Shown piece after piece: positions 59,101-64,000 of a stretch of DNA of 64,000 bases. The position numbers and the translations under genes are program-made. Below the pieces are notes generated by a model that saw only the letters and a program-made list of their open reading frames with translations, was not told the DNA's origin and searched no databases. Numbering within the stretch: the stretch's first letter is position 1; every line of letters begins with the position of its first letter. This stretch comes from Cymodocea nodosa. Its lineage: Eukaryota > Streptophyta > Magnoliopsida > Alismatales > Cymodoceaceae. The stretch lies in the NCBI GenBank assembly GCA_036874045.1, contig CM072336.1, positions 14,875,001-14,939,000 on the forward strand, given 5' to 3'.

Positions 59101-60361
59101 TACAGATAACATTAATCACGATACAACACAAACAATACAACACTCAAATACAACATACAAACAAAGATAAATTGTTTTTGGTATTTTTGTTTTGATGTGA
59201 ACATGGAAATGGGCGAAAGGTGAAATGTAAAGTAATCTCACTTGATAGTAAATACTTCCGACACTACTTGCAACGCGATTACACCACTGAAAATTAAACC
59301 ACTTACAATTCTGTCTCCTCTCCCTATAGAATCGCGAGTCCAAAATTGCAAGATAATCTCCTCTTCAGCGTATAGGCATCAACCCGAAGTCAAGGCTAAA
59401 AGCTTTACGATCTCCTGAAATATGAGTCGGTGCTTGGTGAAAATGTCTTCCCTTCCCACGACACGATCACTCCTCACAGTGGTTGTCAGGCATTGTGTTT
59501 GGCTCGGAATTGACCCGACATTAGGCAAGTATCCTCACAGACCTCCGATGATTAGTGATTATGGTGGTGATAACGATGGTTGGTGTGATACTTCGGAGAA
59601 TCGCCGATACTGTCTGTAGAAAGCTCGGTGCTCCTCCTTTGTATACACTGGTCGTCCATCGATCACACACACTTCTTCCTTTTTTCTTCTTTTCTTTTAT
59701 ATTTCTTCAGTAGTAACTGCTTTTGCTTGAATGATCGGTTGGATTTCCTTCCTTCAGATCAATGGCGATGATTTCTTTCTCCCTACGCGATTGAATTCCT
59801 GCGTGATACGTGCAAACGTGGTTTTTACTTCCAACTATTTGTTCCTGCAATCGCTACAGTGGCATTTTAGAAAATATATAGTCCGTGGAGTTACAGATAA
59901 CTCAACGGACTTTCTTCGCTGATTTAACTATAAAACACGTGCAAAAAATAACAACTTAAGATTATAACGCTAACCTAACGCGTTGCCTTAGTGTTCAATA
60001 TAGCAACTCAACGCGTACAGTTATGCTAACTTAACGAGTTATAACTTAAGTAAATCTACCAGATCTCGACACGTGTCAGCAGCAGTTTAAACATAAAATA
60101 ACATTTCGGAGAGTTACAGGTATAACTATCCGATGCTTAGATGCATTTTCGAATACTTAAGAATTTCACAACCTATAATTTACCGACAGTTCATAAATGT
60201 ACTAAATTAACATTAATTCCCCAAAATTAAGCGGATTCTTCAATTAAAGCATATAACAGTGCAATTATAATATAATGGCTTAATTCTCATATGATAAGCT
60301 AAATATTATGCAATTAACCCTCATTTAACCGTTAATAATATGCACTTTTTCATTCTAAACA
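59101..60361 (-). repeat. Tat-type gypsy LTR part, antisense, close to 8276-9471
   Basis: Starts TACAGATAACATTAATCACG and ends CATTCTAAACA; a few percent different from 8276-9471. It carries an extra CGTGGAGTTACAG ... CTCAACGGACT motif at 59881-59920 that is absent from the LTR at 9035. The U5-side 600 bp is missing. Its reading frames (59422-59922) are LTR sequence. Confidence 0.85.
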
Positions 60362-61560
60362 GGCTTAAATATCTTATTTTGTGCATTGAGTTATGAACAG
60401 TTCGGTAAAGTGTCGACATATAAATCTACTTATGAGGTGTGGCATGCATTAGAAGTTTCTTATGAAGGTTCTTCTCAAGTTAAAGAGACTAAGATTAACA
60501 TGTTAATTCATAAATATGAACTCTTTAATATGCATGAAGATGAAAGTATTTTTGAGATGTTTTCCAGATTCCTAGATATAATAAACTCTTTAAAATGTTT
60601 AGGAAAGAACTTTGAACAAAAGGATTTAGTGAGAAAAATTCTTAGATCCCTAAGTTCTAAGTGGTCTCAAAAAGTAACATCTATTAAGGAATCATGAGAT
60701 TTAAATGTTTATAATATAAATGCGCTTATAGGAAATTTAACTACTTATGAAGTTCAATTAAATGATTCACTAAGTCACAACAAACTAAAAATGAAGAAAG
60801 AAATAGCCTTCAAAATTAATTCAGATTCTGAAATATCTACTAATTCTAACGAGGATTTGATTTTGCTGACTAGGAAATTCAAGAAAGTATGGAAAGCTAG
60901 GAAACAACAAAGGAACAGAAATGACAAACCCTCAATGTCAAAGTCACTAAATGAAAAGAATTCTTCATCTACAAAGTATGTATGTTACAACTACAAGAAA
61001 CCTAGACATCTTTCTCTAGATTGTCCTATAAGGAAAAATGAAAAGCAAAGTAGGACAAATCAAAAGAAGACGGCTTAGAAATCTTAGAAAAAGTTTTACA
61101 ATAAAAAGGCTATGAAGGTCACTTGGGATGACATGTCAGAAGAGCCTGAATTTGAGGAATTATCATCAAAATCTTCACATTCAGAAGAAGAACAAAAGTT
61201 AGAAGACGTTGCTCATGTGTGCTTCATGGCAGATGAGTCCGAGGTAATATCTGATCCTAAAAGTTATTTAGATTTTAACTTTGATGAATTATTATGTACT
61301 TATCATGCATTATTACAAAAACTTAAAGTCTGTAAACTAGAAAATAAGGATATTAGAAACTCTTTGCCCATTTTGGAAGAAGAAAATTGTTTCCTATCTA
61401 CTACTTTAGAGAAGTTTAAATGTGATAATGAAAATCATGCTAGAGATTTGCATAAATTTAGATTTAATGAATGTGTCTTGCATGAACAAATATAGAATAT
61501 AAATGTTGTAAAATTAAAGATAGAATCTGAAAATGAAAAATTGAGATTTTAACAGGAAAA
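60362..61560 (+). pseudogene. SIRE-type copia gag fragment
   Basis: Plus strand: YEVWHALEVSYEGSSQVKET, MLIHKYELFNMHEDESIFEM, FLDIINSLKCLGKNFEQKDL, then a zinc-knuckle region (CYNYKKPRHLSLDC) and an acidic coiled linker (LDFNFDELLCTYHALLQKL). The pol part is absent. Joined on the left to a gypsy LTR end at 60361. Broken. Confidence 0.85.
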
Positions 61561-61901
61561 TACATAGAAAGTATGTACTTTTTATTAAAGGAAAGTTATT
61601 AACATTCTGTTAGAAAAATTAAGTCTTGCGGTTGCCTCTAATTTAATTTACTGTCTTGTTTTTTTTTTTTTGTCTACAATTACTTGAGTAATTAAGTCCG
61701 TTGAGGGATCTTAAACCCTAGTCACTTAAACCAATTGGTTTGGGATGTGCTGATTGAAAACTCATTTTGCAAGTAATTCAGATTACAATTAATTAAAAAA
61801 AAAAAAAAACATGTTCTCACTTGTCATTGAGTAACTGGTTATCTTTCCCCTAAGCAAGGGATTGTGATCATGTAAAAAGATGATATTGTGGGAGGTAATA
61901 C

Positions 61902-61937
<36 letters not shown>

Positions 61938-62389
61938 TATAAACAAAAAAAAAAGGGCAATGTACTCAAGCTTAATTTCTTTTTCAATGTGTTATAACAA
62001 TCCTGCTATAACCTATACATATAATATTTGTTATTTTTTTCTTGTTATTATCTACTCTTTACACATAATGTATAATATTTATTGTCTTAAGTTCGTGTAC
62101 TCATTATTAAATTCTTTTAAGTTCCTGAAGGTATATCTTTATGAATTTTCTTTTGTAAACTGAATAAGATAAAAGCCAGAAAGTCTAAATTATTAAATCT
62201 ACTACTTATTTTTGTATTTAATTCATATTTAAAAAATAATAATAATAATAATAGAGAGACTCAAATCTATTTAAGGCTTAGCATCTTTTTTAAGTAAGCT
62301 ATTTGACCTTTTAAAGCCAAATCTACTTGGGGCTTGGCAACCTAGTTTAAGTACGTCATAAATTCTTTAGACTATATTTATGTAGGGGG
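61561..62389. other. Unassigned AT-rich spacer
   Basis: No coding signal. Contains an A run near 61797, a clean (AT)n microsatellite at about 61907-61934, an AAT triplet run at 62236-62252 and a purine run GTAGGGGGAGCA at about 62382 that looks like a copia polypurine tract without a recognisable LTR after it. Confidence 0.6.
61907..61934. repeat. (AT)n microsatellite
   Basis: About 14 uninterrupted AT dinucleotides. Confidence 0.9.
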
Positions 62390-63110
62390 AGCAATTTCTC
62401 ATATAATAATTCAACTCTTATGAACTATTATATGTTTTCATAAAATAATCTACATAATTTCAGGAAATTAACATTAATTTAGTGCATTTCTAAACTATCG
62501 GTAAAATACATGCTTTTTAATTCTTAAGTATCCAAATTTTCTATGATTTCGGAAGACTATATTGTATATATATCAGACAGTTATGTTTTAAATGATCAAT
62601 AGAATATTTTATTATTTCCCGAAGTACATGTGTCAAAGCCTAAATGTATATCTTAAGTGAATGTTCGGTAAGTTATCTGGTAACTCTTCGAAATGCATCT
62701 GAGTATCAAATAGTTAGGTTTATAAGTATCCAAAAATATCTGAACACCTTAAGCTAGAATTATGCACGTGTTGAATTTCATTACTTTATAATGTCTTAGT
62801 TGAAACTCGAACAGTTATGTTTAACTCTTCGACTTTCACACCTATCCATTCGAAAAACTTGAACAATTAACTTAATATTTTTTTTTTTTTCAAAGACTTA
62901 ATCTCTGACAATAACTATTCATGTTTGTCGTATAGTTATGTGCTTTACTGCTCACAAAACTCGAATAGTTATCATAAGTCTTCGAGTTTTCTCATGTTTT
63001 ACTTAGCCAGAAGTTATTTTCTTTGCACGAACAGTTACGCTAGGTATTTTGCTTTTGTCGGTTGTAAAACTCGTACAGTTATTGTAAGCACTCGAGTTAT
63101 TTATCAGTAA
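62390..63110 (+). repeat. Diverged Tat-type LTR start and inverted-motif array
   Basis: 62400-62760 lines up with 57700-58080 (ACATAATTTCAGGAAATTA, AAACTATCGGTAAA, AATTCTTAAGTATCCAAA). From 62780 on the match is lost and a new array begins with AACTCGAACAGTTATG, AACTCGAATAGTTATC ... TCTTCGAGTT and AACTCGTACAGTTATTG ... CACTCGAGTT. Probably U3 sequence of another gypsy-like element. Confidence 0.6.
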
Positions 63111-63280
63111 CGGATCTTATATTTATTATTTCAATGATTGAATCTGTTTATGCGTTTATAAACTCAAAGAGTTATAAATGTTTTATTGACAACCTTTCGT
63201 GTTTCTACCTTGGTAAAACCCTAGTTTCATAATCTTTACTTCCACTAAGTTCTATAGTGCACAATGAAGCTTAATCAATA

Positions 63281-63508
63281 ATGTTAGGACGTGGAAGAGG
63301 ACGTGGTAGAATGACAAAAGTGCAGAAAAGAGGGCTGGAACTTCAGAAAATGCAGAATGAAATCAACGGCATCTATTCAAGGTACACTTTTACAAATGAA
63401 ATACTACATGAAATTAGAAAAGCTCTTCAAGATGAGAAAAATTTCTATTGGACGTTTATTTGCAATTATGCTGAAACACAGTTTAGATTAAAACAGAAAA
63501 CAGACTGA
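63281..63508 (+). CDS. Unrecognised 75-residue ORF at the right edge
   Basis: Starts MLGRGRGRGRMTKVQKRGLE, an Arg/Gly-rich basic start followed by helical sequence (LELQKMQNEINGIYSRYTF, EILHEIRKALQDEKNFYWTF). I do not recognise the family. Coding-like sequence of similar composition goes on to the window end in other frames, so this is probably part of a larger, possibly broken, gene or gene set. It lies about 170 bp past an LTR-like motif array, so a retroelement or integrated pararetrovirus origin is possible but unproven. A host gene is also possible. Confidence 0.35.
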   Translation: MLGRGRGRGRMTKVQKRGLELQKMQNEINGIYSRYTFTNEILHEIRKALQDEKNFYWTFICNYAETQFRLKQKTD

Positions 63509-64000
63509 ACTTTCCGCATTACAACTATGGAAACGAACTTTACAACCTAACCTTGCGGTTGTTACAAGTTCTGGACAAATACCTGAAAAATCGGTACAAT
63601 CTATCACTTATTATGGAAAGAAATGGAGACCAATGATAGAAAATGCAAATAGGGAATTAGAAACATTGTATTCCCAACATTATTTTCCCCCGGCTATTTT
63701 AGATGACATTCAACAGTATATAAATGAACAGAAAACTACCATTAGCAAAATGGGCCTTCGAAGTGAAGGACAAGAGTTTATCAACTAAAAATGGTAGAAG
63801 TGGAGAGCTTAAAACTCTATATTCCATTATTACCACCTAGGCATCATGGTGAAGGACCATCACGATCACAGGTGCCTTTAACAGGAGAAATTAAGAAAAT
63901 TTTAGAACCTACTAAACAATTAGAAACACTACAGACATATAGTTGGAAAAAGAAAAAGACATTAGAATATTTTGGACTAACTACAGGTGTAAAAGGAATA
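63509..64000 (+). other. Further coding-like sequence, cut by window end
   Basis: Two open stretches on the plus strand have balanced, protein-like composition: one rich in Q, Y and N, the second starting at an ATG near 63791 with a proline-rich start and a basic segment. The second is still open at the window end. No domain is recognised. Confidence 0.35.

Noticed and set aside
57662-60361. A recent perfect palindrome
   Set aside because: The two arms differ strongly; only the antisense arm is close to the LTR at 7670-9471.
61561-62389. A further copia element ending at the purine run near 62382
   Set aside because: No LTR start, no repeat partner and no coding remnant next to the tract.

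Overview
This is a flowering-plant window, AT-rich and almost completely filled by nested transposable elements. The evidence is the mix of families: Ty1/copia elements with initiator-Met primer sites, a Tat/Athila-type Ty3/gypsy element with an Asp-tRNA-type primer site, a PIF/Harbinger DNA transposon with plant-style introns, and an F-box gene. A eudicot is likely, but the species cannot be read from the sequence. I see no tRNA, rRNA or CRISPR array. The only host-like gene is a small F-box gene at the left edge.

Layout, left to right. Positions 57-573 (minus) hold a two-exon F-box gene. Positions 690-1881 hold a gypsy gag fragment. Positions 2885-9471 (minus) are most of a Tat/Athila-type element: integrase, RNase H, RT, protease, zinc knuckle, Asp-type PBS and one LTR, with a 132-bp tandem repeat past the integrase. 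Positions 9472-9677 are a copia LTR end. From 9678 to 56862 lies a large SIRE-type copia element on the minus strand (here E1). It carries, inside one another or side by side: a complete SIRE-type copia element on the plus strand (11728-19665); a second element of E1's own family (E2, 21954 to about 40480, plus a further LTR at 44843-46571); a Tat-type solo LTR (22248-24437) and a Tnt1/Tork-like copia element (24863-30725), both inside the E2 LTR; and a structurally whole PIF/Harbinger transposon (47269-52224) inside E1 pol. Target duplications support this order. Positions 40526-44842 look like a second copy of about 17670-21953, so the locus has also been rearranged by recombination.

Right of E1 are a copia LTR piece with 61-bp tandem repeats (56863-57661), two Tat-type LTRs in opposite orientation (57662-60361), a copia gag fragment (60362-61560), an unassigned AT-rich spacer, a diverged Tat-type LTR start (62390-63110) and an unrecognised coding stretch that runs off the edge (63281-64000).

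The retroelements are fossils with multiple breaks. By eye their LTR pairs differ by several percent. The PIF/Harbinger element is the exception: its DNA-binding-protein gene and its transposase gene both read through cleanly once introns are removed, so it is probably the youngest insertion. The most unusual signal is a short inverted motif (TTCGGATAGTTA ... TAACTATCCGAA, often spaced by ACTTAAG). It is arrayed in the LTRs of at least four different element families and upstream of the SIRE accessory ORF, and sister motifs with the same GTTA/TAAC core appear in the gypsy element, in the F-box intron and before the right-edge ORF.
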